IMG/VR virus record: IMGVR_UViG_3300036768_000681
Span: 1-63,901 of that record
Length of the DNA stretch: 63,901 bases
From: a virus
Direction: 5' to 3' (one strand)
The stretch's first letter is position 1; every line of letters starts with the position of its first letter. The position numbers and the translations under genes are program-made. Below the pieces are notes generated by a model. That model saw nothing but the letters and a program-made list of their open reading frames with translations, did no database searches and was not told where the DNA came from. Below are positions 8,423 through 16,269 of the stretch, piece after piece.

Positions 8423-8802
8423 TAGTTCTATGAGAATATTTAATGTTGCAGGATTTGCCACATTGCCACATTTGTCAGATTATTTAAACAATTTGGAGTT
8501 AAAGCTAAGTTATTGTTTTATAATACTTTATCTTTTTATTGCTCCTTATTCCTTTAAATTTAAACAATTTAAAAAAATAAAAAATATATATAATAAAGAA
8601 GAAGAAAGAAAAAAAGAAAGAAGAGTAATTTTAAAGAATATATTTAGCAAAATTATCTGTAATCTGGAGTTTCATTTCTCTAAATTATTATATTTTAATG
8701 ATTTATCCTTTGAACCACATTGTAATAACAATCTGGCAGATATGGCAATCTGGCATATTTCTGGAGCTAAGTGGCTAATATTAACCAATATATGGAGTGT
8801 TT
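8423..8802. other. AT-rich intergenic region with TGCCA/TGGCA repeats
   Basis: About 380 bases without a convincing gene. TGCCA occurs twice at 8456-8468 and, in inverted orientation, TGGCA three times at 8734-8755 with 8-9 base spacing. Between them lies a purine run of about 50 bases near 8586-8635. A frame crossing this stretch starts inside the helicase gene, lacks a ribosome site and has biased composition, so I did not call it. The location just after the replication gene would fit an origin. Confidence 0.35.
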
Positions 8803-9243
8803 ATGGAAATTCCAGATAGTCTAATCAAGCAATACAATAAGCAATTGATTAAGCGAAGTAAAATAAGTCAACTTACAGGATTGAGTAGTTCTATTATAAC
8901 AAGAATTTTATATAAGAAGGGAGTTGACTTGTGGGATTTAAATGATAAGAAATTAGTTATGAATGAATTAAAAATGATTGATAAGTATGAAAAGAAAAGA
9001 TATGATAGAAAAGAATTATCGGAAAGGTATAATATACCATTAAAGAAATTGAATGTGATATTACATAAATATTATATTGAATTGTGGGACAAGAAGGATG
9101 GTAAAATAAAAAAGAATAATAATTATTCATTCTGGAATGACATATTAGATGGACATCCAGATCCTGCATATGTAATGATGTTTCTTAATTATAATAAAGA
9201 TTGGAGGCAATATGATCGAAGTCGATGCAAAAGAAGTAAATAA
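8803..9243 (+). CDS. Tandem helix-turn-helix protein shared by both phages
   Basis: A 146-residue protein starting at the ATG at 8803 behind GGAG. It has two helix-turn-helix-like segments (residues 15-37, around ISQLTGLSSSIITRIL; and 65-88, around LSERYNIPLKKLNVIL), each followed by a W-D motif, and a C-terminal HPDPAY box. The protein at 36182-36616 in phage B has the same layout and boxes. It may be a transcription factor; as it is common to both phages it is a candidate reader of the shared TTGTAAG dyads, or it may have a packaging-related role given its place before terminase. Confidence 0.55.
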   Translation: MEIPDSLIKQYNKQLIKRSKISQLTGLSSSIITRILYKKGVDLWDLNDKKLVMNELKMIDKYEKKRYDRKELSERYNIPLKKLNVILHKYYIELWDKKDGKIKKNNNYSFWNDILDGHPDPAYVMMFLNYNKDWRQYDRSRCKRSK

Positions 9244-9784
9244 AACATTACAAAAGATATTAGATGATCAACCGAGATATCTTGCTCGAGCAATTAATGA
9301 TACAAAAGATAGAACACTTAACAAGTGGATTGATTTAGTTCAAGATAATTATACAATCAAAAAGAGTGTGAAGAAGTTCTTTATATCAATTCCTGCAACT
9401 AAGAATAATCTTCAAGCAATTATTACTTTCAATGCTAAGAAAGAGAATAAAGTTGGATTAATATATTATAAGACAAAAGCAACGAAAAGAAAAGGTGTTT
9501 ATGTTGAAGTTATAAAAGGAAGTGAAGAGCAATTGCGTCACGCATTTCAAGCAACAATGCCATCAGGACATACAGGAATATTTCAAAGAACTGGAAGATT
9601 TAAAATTGCAATTAAGGGTAGATATAAGGGAAGGAAAAGGGAAGTTATCAAAGAATTATATGGACCTTCTCTATCGAAAATTTTTTCAAGAAAAGAAATA
9701 ATGGAGAGGATTAAGAATTATGTTAGAGAAGAATTATCAAAGCAACTGGAAAGACAAGTTGAGAGAATTAAGAGAGGTTTTTAA
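9212..9784 (+). CDS. Minor tail protein Z (gpZ)-like
   Basis: A 190-residue basic protein. Its pattern (ARAINDTKDRTLNKW near the start, a central region around AFQATMPSGHTGIFQR, and a helical end) matches prophage minor tail protein Z, involved in tail completion and DNA entry. The ATG at 9212 has a GGAGG site but lies inside the previous gene by 32 bases. Finding gpZ upstream of terminase rather than among tail genes is unusual. Confidence 0.6.
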   Translation: MIEVDAKEVNKTLQKILDDQPRYLARAINDTKDRTLNKWIDLVQDNYTIKKSVKKFFISIPATKNNLQAIITFNAKKENKVGLIYYKTKATKRKGVYVEVIKGSEEQLRHAFQATMPSGHTGIFQRTGRFKIAIKGRYKGRKREVIKELYGPSLSKIFSRKEIMERIKNYVREELSKQLERQVERIKRGF

Positions 9785-9886
9785 TTCTACGGGTCCTAAC
9801 TCAAGGTTAAAAAGCGAACTTCCACGACGCACGGCTTTTAATTTTGCATTAAAACAAAAAATGTTATCTGTTTCTGATTAAATGAT
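9785..9886. other. GC-richer block before terminase, candidate packaging (cos) site
   Basis: This gap directly before the Nu1-like gene contains a stretch (about 9788-9835) far richer in G/C than its neighbours, with ACGGGTCC and ACGACGCACGG, then a perfect 7-bp dyad TTTTAAT/ATTAAAA at 9836-9854. In lambda the cohesive-end site lies immediately upstream of Nu1, so this is the natural place for cos in phage A. No cleavage site can be proved from sequence. Confidence 0.35.
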
Positions 9887-10366
9887 ATGAGTAAATATAT
9901 TATTACTCGGAAAGAATTAGCAGAAATTCTTGGATACGATGAAAAATATATTAACCAACTGGTTGATGAGAAGGGATTACCACGATTACAATTTAATCAG
10001 TATGATTTGATCGAAGTTGTGAAGTGGTGGAAGAATTATATTGAGGAATTGCATCGAGAAGAATTGAAGCGAGTTCGAGCGTTCAAGCCACAAGATGAAC
10101 TTGCGTTGAAAAGTGCAAGATTGAAAGAATTGGAAATATTGGAGCGTGAAGGGAAGCTTATAGAAGTTGATTTGGTGCGTTCTGCGTGGTTAGAGGAAAT
10201 AAAGCTGTTAAAAGAATTACTGGATAGTCTTGGAGCAAGATTGTCACATAATCTTATTGGAAAAGATGTGAAGGAAATAAAAAGAATTATTGATGAAGAA
10301 GTTGAAAGAATTGAACAGAACATTAGTGAATTGCCAATTGAGAATGAAGAGGATGATATCGATTAA
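9887..10366 (+). CDS. Terminase small subunit, Nu1-like
   Basis: A 159-residue protein with an N-terminal winged helix-turn-helix (TRKELAEILGYDEKYINQLVDEKGLPR) followed by a long helical dimerisation region, the architecture of lambda Nu1. It binds cos DNA and recruits the large subunit. It sits directly upstream of the GpA-type large subunit, with one small gene between. Confidence 0.82.
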   Translation: MSKYIITRKELAEILGYDEKYINQLVDEKGLPRLQFNQYDLIEVVKWWKNYIEELHREELKRVRAFKPQDELALKSARLKELEILEREGKLIEVDLVRSAWLEEIKLLKELLDSLGARLSHNLIGKDVKEIKRIIDEEVERIEQNISELPIENEEDDID

Positions 10367-10398
10367 ATTATTAATGAGTAATAATAAAGGAGAAAAGA

Positions 10399-10617
10399 AT
10401 GGATGATAAGATATTGTGTTGGGGAATGAAGGAAAAATGGGTGGGTGCGGGAATTGGTCCAACTAAGTTGTGTCCATTAAGGTGGGAGTGTAGTAGGTTT
10501 ATTGGATTATTCCAAGATAACAAAGATGTGGTAAAGGTATTTTTGAATTTGCCATTCGATCATAAAAAGAAAAGATGTGAATTTTATGAAAGCAATAATT
10601 CGACAGATAATAAGTGA
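10399..10617 (+). CDS. Small cysteine-containing protein
   Basis: A 72-residue protein with five cysteines (including CPLRWEC and a later C near residue 60) behind a GGAGAA ribosome site. Its 3' end overlaps the terminase start by about 30 bases. No family was recognised; a small metal-binding packaging accessory is possible. Confidence 0.45.
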   Translation: MDDKILCWGMKEKWVGAGIGPTKLCPLRWECSRFIGLFQDNKDVVKVFLNLPFDHKKKRCEFYESNNSTDNK

Positions 10618-12472
10618 AGGTAGGAAAATATTTAAAAAAAAGGAATATCTTACTATTTCGCAGTGGGCGGAGAGGTATAGATATATATCGAGTGCGGAAA
10701 GTAGTAGACCTGGAATGTGGGATAATACTCTATTTCCGTTCGCAAAGGAGATTATGGATGCGGCGTGTGATCCAGAAGTTGAAGAAGTTACTGTGATGGG
10801 TTCGGCACAAATATCGAAAACAGAAATTCTAAAGAACATTGTTGGGTATTACATTGACTATGAGCCAACAAAGATATTAATAGTTATGCCAACAGAATTG
10901 ATTGGAAGGGCATTCTCCGTTGATAAGCTTGAGCCGATGATCAATAATAATCCGTGTTTATCTAATAAAATTTTAAAATTAAAAGGGCAAAAGAATGTTA
11001 ATACTAAGATGCATAAGGTTTATCTGGGTGGAAGTTTGACAATAGTTGGTTCGAATTCTCCAAATTCATTGGCACAGAGGAGTGTTAAGATTGTTATTAG
11101 TGATGATATTGATAGAATGCCTGAGAGTTCTGGAGAGGAAGGAGATCCTGTTCGATTAGCTGAAGAGAGAAGTGAAAGTTATCGCTTGGTTGGGTTTAAG
11201 CATATAAGATTTTCAACACCAACAATTAAAGGTATTTCGAGAATTGAGAGATTGTATTTGAGAAGCGACCAGAGGGAATATTATGTGCCGTGTCCATTCT
11301 GTAATCATTATCAGACATTGAAGTTTGAGAATTTGGTATGGGATAAAGAAAGTCAGGATATGTTTGGGATTAAAACAACAGACAGGTTTGAAAATACTAA
11401 ATATAAGTGTGAGAAGTGTGGGGAATTGATTGAGGAAAAGCATAAGAATTGGATGCTAAACAATGGAAAATGGGTGGCAAAATATCCAGAGATAAAGAAA
11501 CATAGAGGATATTGGATAAATAGATTGTATTCTCAATTTTCGAGCTGGGGTGATATTGCAAGAAGATTTAATGAAGTGAAAGATTCACCTGAGGAATTGA
11601 AAGTATTCCTGAATACATATCTTGCAAGGACTTGGGAAGCTGAGGAATATAAAGAGCTTGATGAAGCTTATCTTCTTAATAGGGTTGAAGATTATTGCAC
11701 TGATGATAATCCGAGAATTCCGAATGGAGTATTATTCTTAACAGCTGCAGTTGATACGCAACCAGATAGATTGGAAATCTTAGTGAAGGGATGGGGTAGA
11801 GATTGGGAAAGTTGGTTAATTCATTATGAGAAGCTGTGGGGTGATCCAGATCAATTGGATGTGTGGAATATGCTTGATGAGTTCTGGGATAGGGAATGGA
11901 TAAGAGAAGATGGAATTAGAATGAAGATTAGAGGTGCGTTCATTGATAGTGGTGGAAGTAACACGGAGGCTGTATATGAGTATTGTCGCAGAAGGCAATA
12001 TAGAGATATAATTGCAATTAAGGGTATTGGTGGATGGGGTAAACCATTGTTATTGAATATTACAAGAGTAGGGAAGTATAGAGATGTTATTCTTCAGACA
12101 ATTGGTGTTGATGCAGGAAAGGAGATGATATATTCACGATTGCAGATTGAACCGCAGAAGGACCAACCTACTCCAAAGGCAATGCATTTTAGTTCACAAT
12201 TTGCAACATTGGAATACTTCTTGGGATTGACGGCAGAGAAGCAAGTGAAAGAGTTCGATAGAAGGATGGGGTATAAAATTGTGTGGAAGAAGAAGAAGAG
12301 AGATGCAAGGAATGAACCACTTGACTTGGAAGTATATGCATTGGCAAGAGCTAAGTCGTATAATCCAGATTGGGATGTGCTGGAGCAAAGATTATTTGAC
12401 TTACAAAAAACTTCCGATAATGAAAAAGTAATGGAATATCAACGAAAAAAAATAAGGGTAAAAATCATATGA
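10586..12472 (+). CDS. Terminase large subunit, lambda GpA family
   Basis: A 628-residue protein with GpA signatures: an ISQWAERYR opening, an atypical Walker A (SAQISKTE near residue 72), Walker B-like VISDDID near 170, and a zinc site of CPFC (about 236) and CEKC (about 276). The C-terminal half carries the nuclease region (AAVDTQPDR...). It is the ATPase and cos-cutting nuclease that packages DNA. I chose the ATG at 10586; the in-frame GTG at 10577 adds three residues. Confidence 0.9.
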   Translation: MKAIIRQIISEGRKIFKKKEYLTISQWAERYRYISSAESSRPGMWDNTLFPFAKEIMDAACDPEVEEVTVMGSAQISKTEILKNIVGYYIDYEPTKILIVMPTELIGRAFSVDKLEPMINNNPCLSNKILKLKGQKNVNTKMHKVYLGGSLTIVGSNSPNSLAQRSVKIVISDDIDRMPESSGEEGDPVRLAEERSESYRLVGFKHIRFSTPTIKGISRIERLYLRSDQREYYVPCPFCNHYQTLKFENLVWDKESQDMFGIKTTDRFENTKYKCEKCGELIEEKHKNWMLNNGKWVAKYPEIKKHRGYWINRLYSQFSSWGDIARRFNEVKDSPEELKVFLNTYLARTWEAEEYKELDEAYLLNRVEDYCTDDNPRIPNGVLFLTAAVDTQPDRLEILVKGWGRDWESWLIHYEKLWGDPDQLDVWNMLDEFWDREWIREDGIRMKIRGAFIDSGGSNTEAVYEYCRRRQYRDIIAIKGIGGWGKPLLLNITRVGKYRDVILQTIGVDAGKEMIYSRLQIEPQKDQPTPKAMHFSSQFATLEYFLGLTAEKQVKEFDRRMGYKIVWKKKKRDARNEPLDLEVYALARAKSYNPDWDVLEQRLFDLQKTSDNEKVMEYQRKKIRVKII

Positions 12473-12663
12473 AGATCGAAATATATGATCACATTCAAGA
12501 GATTGCCTTAAAGAAGGCAGCAAAAATGAAAATGAGTGTTACACAATTCGTGAATTTTATCATTGAAATTGCGGAGGTGAAAGTTGAGGCAGAAATAAAA
12601 TTTAACGATAAGGATGGGGAAAATAAACAAAAACAAAACAAACAATTCATAAGGAGATGCTAA
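12469..12663 (+). CDS. Small basic helical protein, possible ribbon-helix-helix
   Basis: A 64-residue protein overlapping the terminase stop by ATGA. A short strand (KIEIYD) followed by two helices (ALKKAAKMKMSVTQFVNFII) resembles ribbon-helix-helix DNA-binding proteins; the tail is Lys/Asn/Gln rich. The role is unknown. It opens the block of small accessory genes inserted between terminase and portal. Confidence 0.45.
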   Translation: MKIEIYDHIQEIALKKAAKMKMSVTQFVNFIIEIAEVKVEAEIKFNDKDGENKQKQNKQFIRRC

Positions 12664-12664
12664 A

Positions 12665-13075
12665 ATGATTGATTTAAATTATCTTAGAACGCTTTTTAAC
12701 GGCAAGAATAATATGATTGGGCTTGCCAGTTCTTTAATTAAATTTAATGACTTCCGTAATGAATACGAGAAGTTGAAGAAAGATTACGAGAATATTCTGG
12801 GTGAAGAGGTTGATGAAATTACTTTGAGTATGATTGATAATACTGAAATATATAATGATGATATTGAATATTTGAATAAAAGTTATAAAGAACTTGAGGA
12901 AAAGATAAAAGATGAGATACTTGAAGGATATTATGTAATTAAAGATAAAGTTGTGAAGAATGAATTGAAGTTAAAGCATACTGATCATATTAAAGTGTTA
13001 TTGGATTACTGGAAGGATTTGATTTTTGAAGAGGTTGTTGCGATGGTAAATCGTGATATTGAGAAAGAAAATTAA
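12665..13075 (+). CDS. Hypothetical helical protein in accessory block
   Basis: A 136-residue acidic, mostly helical protein with a likely coiled coil around residues 25-100. It has a good AAGGAG site and is followed directly by the next gene. No family was recognised. Confidence 0.5.
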   Translation: MIDLNYLRTLFNGKNNMIGLASSLIKFNDFRNEYEKLKKDYENILGEEVDEITLSMIDNTEIYNDDIEYLNKSYKELEEKIKDEILEGYYVIKDKVVKNELKLKHTDHIKVLLDYWKDLIFEEVVAMVNRDIEKEN

Positions 13076-13089
13076 TGAAGGAGGTTAAA

Positions 13090-13509
13090 ATGAAGTTGAT
13101 AGTTAATGATAGAATATTACGAACAATATATTATGCGATTGAGAATACTCTGGAGAATTTGAGCTTGCAAAATGTTGGTCCGAAGGAGAATGAGTATTAT
13201 TATTCTTTAATTGATTTAAAATATCAGTTGAAAGATATTATTGAAGGAAAGAGAGATTATATTCCAGAGTTATTGAGATCGAAAGAGAATAGGATTGAGA
13301 TAGAAAGGATTGATGAGAGTTTAATTAATGATTTGATCGAAGATCTTGAAATAAAGCCGAAGTATACGCAATATACGATATGGCATGATGGTGGTGAGTG
13401 GTTCATTGGAGTTAAAGGGAATGAAATGAAAGAATGCAAAAGACTTACGGAGTGGTTAAGGGGTGAAATATTGGAAAAGGATAAAAGAAGAATTTTACAA
13501 AGTATATAA
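13090..13509 (+). CDS. Hypothetical protein with domain shared with phage B
   Basis: A 139-residue protein. I chose the ATG at 13090 because an AAGGAGG site precedes it; an ATG at 13075 is in frame. The N-terminal 50 residues, with YYYSLIDLKYQL, resemble the phage B protein at 34732-34953 (YYNTIVDLKYQI). The C-terminal part (IWHDGGEWFIGVKG) is a separate small domain. The function is unknown. A near-copy of the last coding bases follows the stop (13513 onward). Confidence 0.5.
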   Translation: MKLIVNDRILRTIYYAIENTLENLSLQNVGPKENEYYYSLIDLKYQLKDIIEGKRDYIPELLRSKENRIEIERIDESLINDLIEDLEIKPKYTQYTIWHDGGEWFIGVKGNEMKECKRLTEWLRGEILEKDKRRILQSI

Positions 13510-13547
13510 TTGGAGTGGTTAAGGGGTAAAAGATTAGAAAAGGATAA
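13451..13547 (+). repeat. Short tandem duplication at a gene 3' end
   Basis: About 35 bases beginning GAGTGGTTAAGGGGT (13451) recur at 13513 with a few changes, the second copy lying just past the stop codon. The copies are 62 bases apart. This looks like a partial duplication of the 3' end of the preceding gene. Confidence 0.5.
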
Positions 13548-13637
13548 TAAGTGATTTTGTCAAGTCTTTTTTTTGATTTTTTTAGATTATTTTAAATGTT
13601 AAATTCCTGTAAGTTATTGAAAATAAATAACTTAACT

Positions 13638-13708
13638 TTGTAAGGAAAATCCTACAAAAATTTTTTAAAAAAACTCTTGACAAGTAATATACTCTTGGCG
13701 TATATTTG
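13638..13708 (+). promoter_or_regulatory. Promoter with TTGTAAG-type dyad, accessory block
   Basis: A perfect-arm dyad TTGTAAGGAAAATCCTACAA at 13638-13657 is followed by an A/T tract, then TTGACA (13677-13682) and TATATTTG (13701-13708), 18 bp apart. The -10 fits the TAnnTTTG consensus of Bacteroidota. It would drive the small genes from 13764. The same dyad-promoter arrangement recurs at 34.7, 43.5, 43.95 and 45.1 kb. Confidence 0.7.
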
Positions 13709-13763
13709 CATTAGAAAGTTTGATTGAAAATTTGTTTAACAAAAAAAGAAAGGAGAGAAAAAA

Positions 13764-14042
13764 ATGGAAATAGATAGAATAAATGATACCTTTGTATTGA
13801 CACTCAATAATCCCGAGAATGGGAAAGCGTGGGTAGCGATATTAACAGGAAAGGATGATAAGTATATATTTAAAAGAGAATTTGTTCGAAAAAGATCAAG
13901 TGCATCTAAGATAACTTCTTGTTATTACGTTCCGAATGGATGTGTAATTGAAGTTAATGATGCTCAGGGTAGAAGATATTATGAAGTATTGAATGGATTG
14001 TCTAAGATATCGAGAGAGAAAGCAATTGAATTAGTAGGGTGA
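13764..14042 (+). CDS. Hypothetical small protein, first gene of dyad-controlled unit
   Basis: A 92-residue beta-rich protein behind an AAAGGAGAG site. Its C-terminal half (YYVPNGCVIEV...) loosely recalls the phage B protein at 44674-44910, which sits in the matching position of a similar gene set. No family was recognised. Confidence 0.5.
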   Translation: MEIDRINDTFVLTLNNPENGKAWVAILTGKDDKYIFKREFVRKRSSASKITSCYYVPNGCVIEVNDAQGRRYYEVLNGLSKISREKAIELVG

Positions 14043-14089
14043 TTATGGGAATTCAAATTTTAACTAATTAAAAAAAAAGGAGCAATACC

Positions 14090-14605
14090 ATGTGCTTAAG
14101 AATTCAATCTATACAAGGCTGTTTATTAGAGTTCAATCTCTACTTGGTGGGAATAAAGGAATTTAATTTCACCAATAGTGGTGAATTAGCTCCGCCGGTT
14201 ATTATTGACAGTGTATATAGATTTGAAATAATAGACGGGCTATTAGTTGCGATGCCGTCTAATAGTCGGCAGGAAGTTAAGAATTTCATTGAGGTGCTTT
14301 GGGAGGGTGAAAAGAACAAGTGGGATTTCAATAATTATATAGACAATTTGGGATATCATGTTGCATTGTTTGATAGCGAGAATATTGCTAATGCATTCAG
14401 GATATACAAGGGCGAGCAGGAATATGTAACCTTACCAGTTTTCATTCAAGAGGAAGATATTCAATTAGCTGGGAGCCATGTTATTGTGGAAAGGTTCGGT
14501 GTACCTAATAGTCAATTATACTTGGAATTCTGTAGATATTTTAAAATAGAAGCTGATAAAGAAATCATTGAATTATTAGACAAAGTTTATCAAACTTACT
14601 CTTAA
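14090..14605 (+). CDS. Cys2-family accessory protein (phage A copy)
   Basis: A 171-residue protein of a five-member family in this window (also 32284, 34965, 40531, 45750). Shared features are Met-Cys at the N terminus, LVGIKEF near residue 20, LGYHVALF near 87, a VTLPV then EDIQLAG segment near 115-125, and an RFGVPNSQLY box leading to a cysteine-bearing helix. Removal of Met1 would expose Cys2, as in N-terminal nucleophile enzymes, but no known family was recognised. It precedes a second dyad-like promoter. Confidence 0.6.
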   Translation: MCLRIQSIQGCLLEFNLYLVGIKEFNFTNSGELAPPVIIDSVYRFEIIDGLLVAMPSNSRQEVKNFIEVLWEGEKNKWDFNNYIDNLGYHVALFDSENIANAFRIYKGEQEYVTLPVFIQEEDIQLAGSHVIVERFGVPNSQLYLEFCRYFKIEADKEIIELLDKVYQTYS

Positions 14606-14624
14606 ACTTAATTTCAAATCTTAA

Positions 14625-14692
14625 TTCTAAGGAAATTCTTACAAAAAATTCTTTTAAAAAGGTTTGACAAAATAATTTATGTAATCATTTTG
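14625..14692 (+). promoter_or_regulatory. Weaker dyad-type promoter
   Basis: An imperfect TTCTAAGGAAATTCTTACAA dyad (14625-14644) precedes TTGACA (14664-14669). The -10 region (TCATTTTG, 14685-14692) matches TAnnTTTG except at the second base. It would drive 14753-15548. Confidence 0.5.
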
Positions 14693-14752
14693 CGAATAAA
14701 ATTAAAAGTTAATTCAAATTATGTTAAACAAGAACAAAAGAGGAGATGAAAA

Positions 14753-15067
14753 ATGAAAAAAGAATATTCAATCATAATTAATGGTAGCGACTTCTCTCAT
14801 TGGTGGGGGGATGCTACTACTTTGAAAGAAGCTAAGAAGTTGACCAATGAGATTTCGAAGATTGGTTGTTTCTGGCTTTTGGACGAGAAACTTAATTCTG
14901 ACGACTTGATATATAATTGCATCACGATTGATGTATATTGTGGTGATGAAGTAGTGTATTCAAAAACATTGACCAAAAAGTTTCGAAAGGAATTATTGGA
15001 ACAAGGGGTTAAGCGGGGTTGGTATTCCAAATTTGTATACGAGGAATTCAAATGGTATAATTCATAG
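14753..15067 (+). CDS. GSDFSHW-family small protein (phage A copy 1)
   Basis: A 104-residue protein of a four-member family (15089, 44075 and 44377 are the others). Shared features are an N-terminal strand ending in INGSDFSHWW, a helix with LKEAKKL, an I-GC-WL motif near residue 38, and a final YSKTLTKKFRKELL helix. The alternating strand-helix layout suggests a compact alpha/beta fold. The function is unknown; always found behind dyad promoters here. Confidence 0.55.
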   Translation: MKKEYSIIINGSDFSHWWGDATTLKEAKKLTNEISKIGCFWLLDEKLNSDDLIYNCITIDVYCGDEVVYSKTLTKKFRKELLEQGVKRGWYSKFVYEEFKWYNS

Positions 15068-15088
15068 AATAAAAAAGGAGATTTAAAA

Positions 15089-15361
15089 ATGAAAAGATAT
15101 TGTGTTGATATTGATACTTCGTTTGGAATTCATAATTATTCCGAACATAATGATCTGAAGTCTGCATTGAAAGTTGCGAGAGAATTGGTTAAGATTGGAT
15201 GTTCTTGGTTGGAAGATGATAAGAGATTATACTGGGATTTAAAAGAAGAGAATATCTGGATTAATGTTTATGATAATCAGGAGGAAGATTTTGTTTATTC
15301 AAAAAAGATCACCAAGAAATTGAGAAATTATTTATTGAAGAAGATTGAGAAGGGGAAGTGA
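15089..15361 (+). CDS. GSDFSHW-family small protein (phage A copy 2)
   Basis: A 90-residue diverged paralogue of the preceding gene. It keeps the helix LKSALKVARELVKIGCSWLE and the final SKKITKKLRNYLL, but lacks the GSDF motif. An AAAGGAG site precedes the ATG. Confidence 0.55.
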   Translation: MKRYCVDIDTSFGIHNYSEHNDLKSALKVARELVKIGCSWLEDDKRLYWDLKEENIWINVYDNQEEDFVYSKKITKKLRNYLLKKIEKGK

Positions 15362-15365
15362 TGAG

Positions 15366-15548
15366 ATGGATATTAAGAAAATTCGGATTGAATTAGGAAT
15401 GACACAGAAAGAATTAGCAGAAAGATTAGGATTAAGTGGACAATCGAGAATAAGTGAGTATGAAAATGGTAAGCGAAAGCCTTCCAAGAGAATTGAGATC
15501 TTGATTAAAATGATTTATGAGCAAGAAATAAAGAAAAAGCAGAGATAA
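15366..15548 (+). CDS. Small XRE/Cro-like regulator
   Basis: A 60-residue helix-turn-helix protein (IRIELGMTQKELAERLGL then SRISEYENGKRKPS), a canonical XRE domain with almost nothing else. It closes the accessory gene block before the head genes and may regulate the block's promoters. The start is the ATG at 15366 shortly after the previous stop. Confidence 0.75.
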   Translation: MDIKKIRIELGMTQKELAERLGLSGQSRISEYENGKRKPSKRIEILIKMIYEQEIKKKQR

Positions 15549-15678
15549 TATTTTCTGACAGAGCAAGCCTTTTTTCCTTCCTAATTTTAAGTGCAGAAAA
15601 AGTGCAGTAGTAGTGTATTTCATTTATTACAATTAAAAATAATATTGCCACCAGTTACTTATATGAATTCTTTTTTGG

Positions 15679-15728
15679 CTAAGGATGTTTGAGTTTTTTT
15701 CTCCCTCTCTTTTTTCTCAAACATCCTT
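15679..15728 (+). terminator. Long hairpin before the head operon
   Basis: AAGGATGTTTGAG (15679-15691) and CTCAAACATCCTT (15716-15728) form a perfect 13-bp stem with a pyrimidine-rich loop of 24 bases. No T-run follows, so it may be an attenuator, processing site or mRNA stabiliser rather than a simple terminator. It separates the accessory genes from the head genes. Confidence 0.5.
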
Positions 15729-15741
15729 CTTGAAATAAAAA

Positions 15742-16269
15742 ATGATGGTAATGATAATGAATATACCAAAAGAAATATACGCTGGTGGCACTTATTATTG
15801 GATTGAACAAATTGATGAATATCCTGCAAGTTCATATTCACTTAAAATTATTCTGAGGAATGGTGATCGGAAGATTGAGATTAATGGAACATCTTCAGGG
15901 AATAATTATGAAGTGAGTATTTCTAATTCTCAATCTGCGAGCTGGATTGCTGGTGAGTATGAGTGTGTATACTACTTTTATAATTCAAATGAACATAAGT
16001 TTATAAGTGCAGGATATGTTAAGATCCTACCGAATATTCTCACTACTTCAAACAAACTACACGAAGAAATTGTTCTTGAGGCAATAGAGGCGGCAATTGA
16101 GCGAAGAGCGACTAAGGAACAATTGAGTTATTCGATTAATGGTAGATCGTTGCAATATATGTCGTTAGAAGAATTAATCAAGGCAAGAAGTTTTTATCAA
16201 TATATAGTAAATGTAAAGAAAGGAAAGATCAAAGGATATATTCCTGTGAGGTTCAATGAAGTTAGGTAA
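15742..16269 (+). CDS. gpW-like head-tail joining protein with N-terminal beta domain
   Basis: A 175-residue protein. The last 70 residues (SYSINGRSLQYMSLEELIKARSFY) match the gpW head-completion fold; the first 95 look like a beta sandwich with repeated aromatic residues. Several in-frame ATGs (15742, 15745, 15751, 15757) precede the first clear strand and no strong ribosome site decides between them. Position directly before portal supports a neck role. Confidence 0.6.
   Translation: MMVMIMNIPKEIYAGGTYYWIEQIDEYPASSYSLKIILRNGDRKIEINGTSSGNNYEVSISNSQSASWIAGEYECVYYFYNSNEHKFISAGYVKILPNILTTSNKLHEEIVLEAIEAAIERRATKEQLSYSINGRSLQYMSLEELIKARSFYQYIVNVKKGKIKGYIPVRFNEVR

Noticed and set aside
8364-8819. 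151-codon frame on the plus strand after the primase-helicase
   Set aside because: It begins inside the helicase gene, has no ribosome site, and crosses a low-complexity purine run and the repeat region; its end overlaps the better-supported start at 8803.
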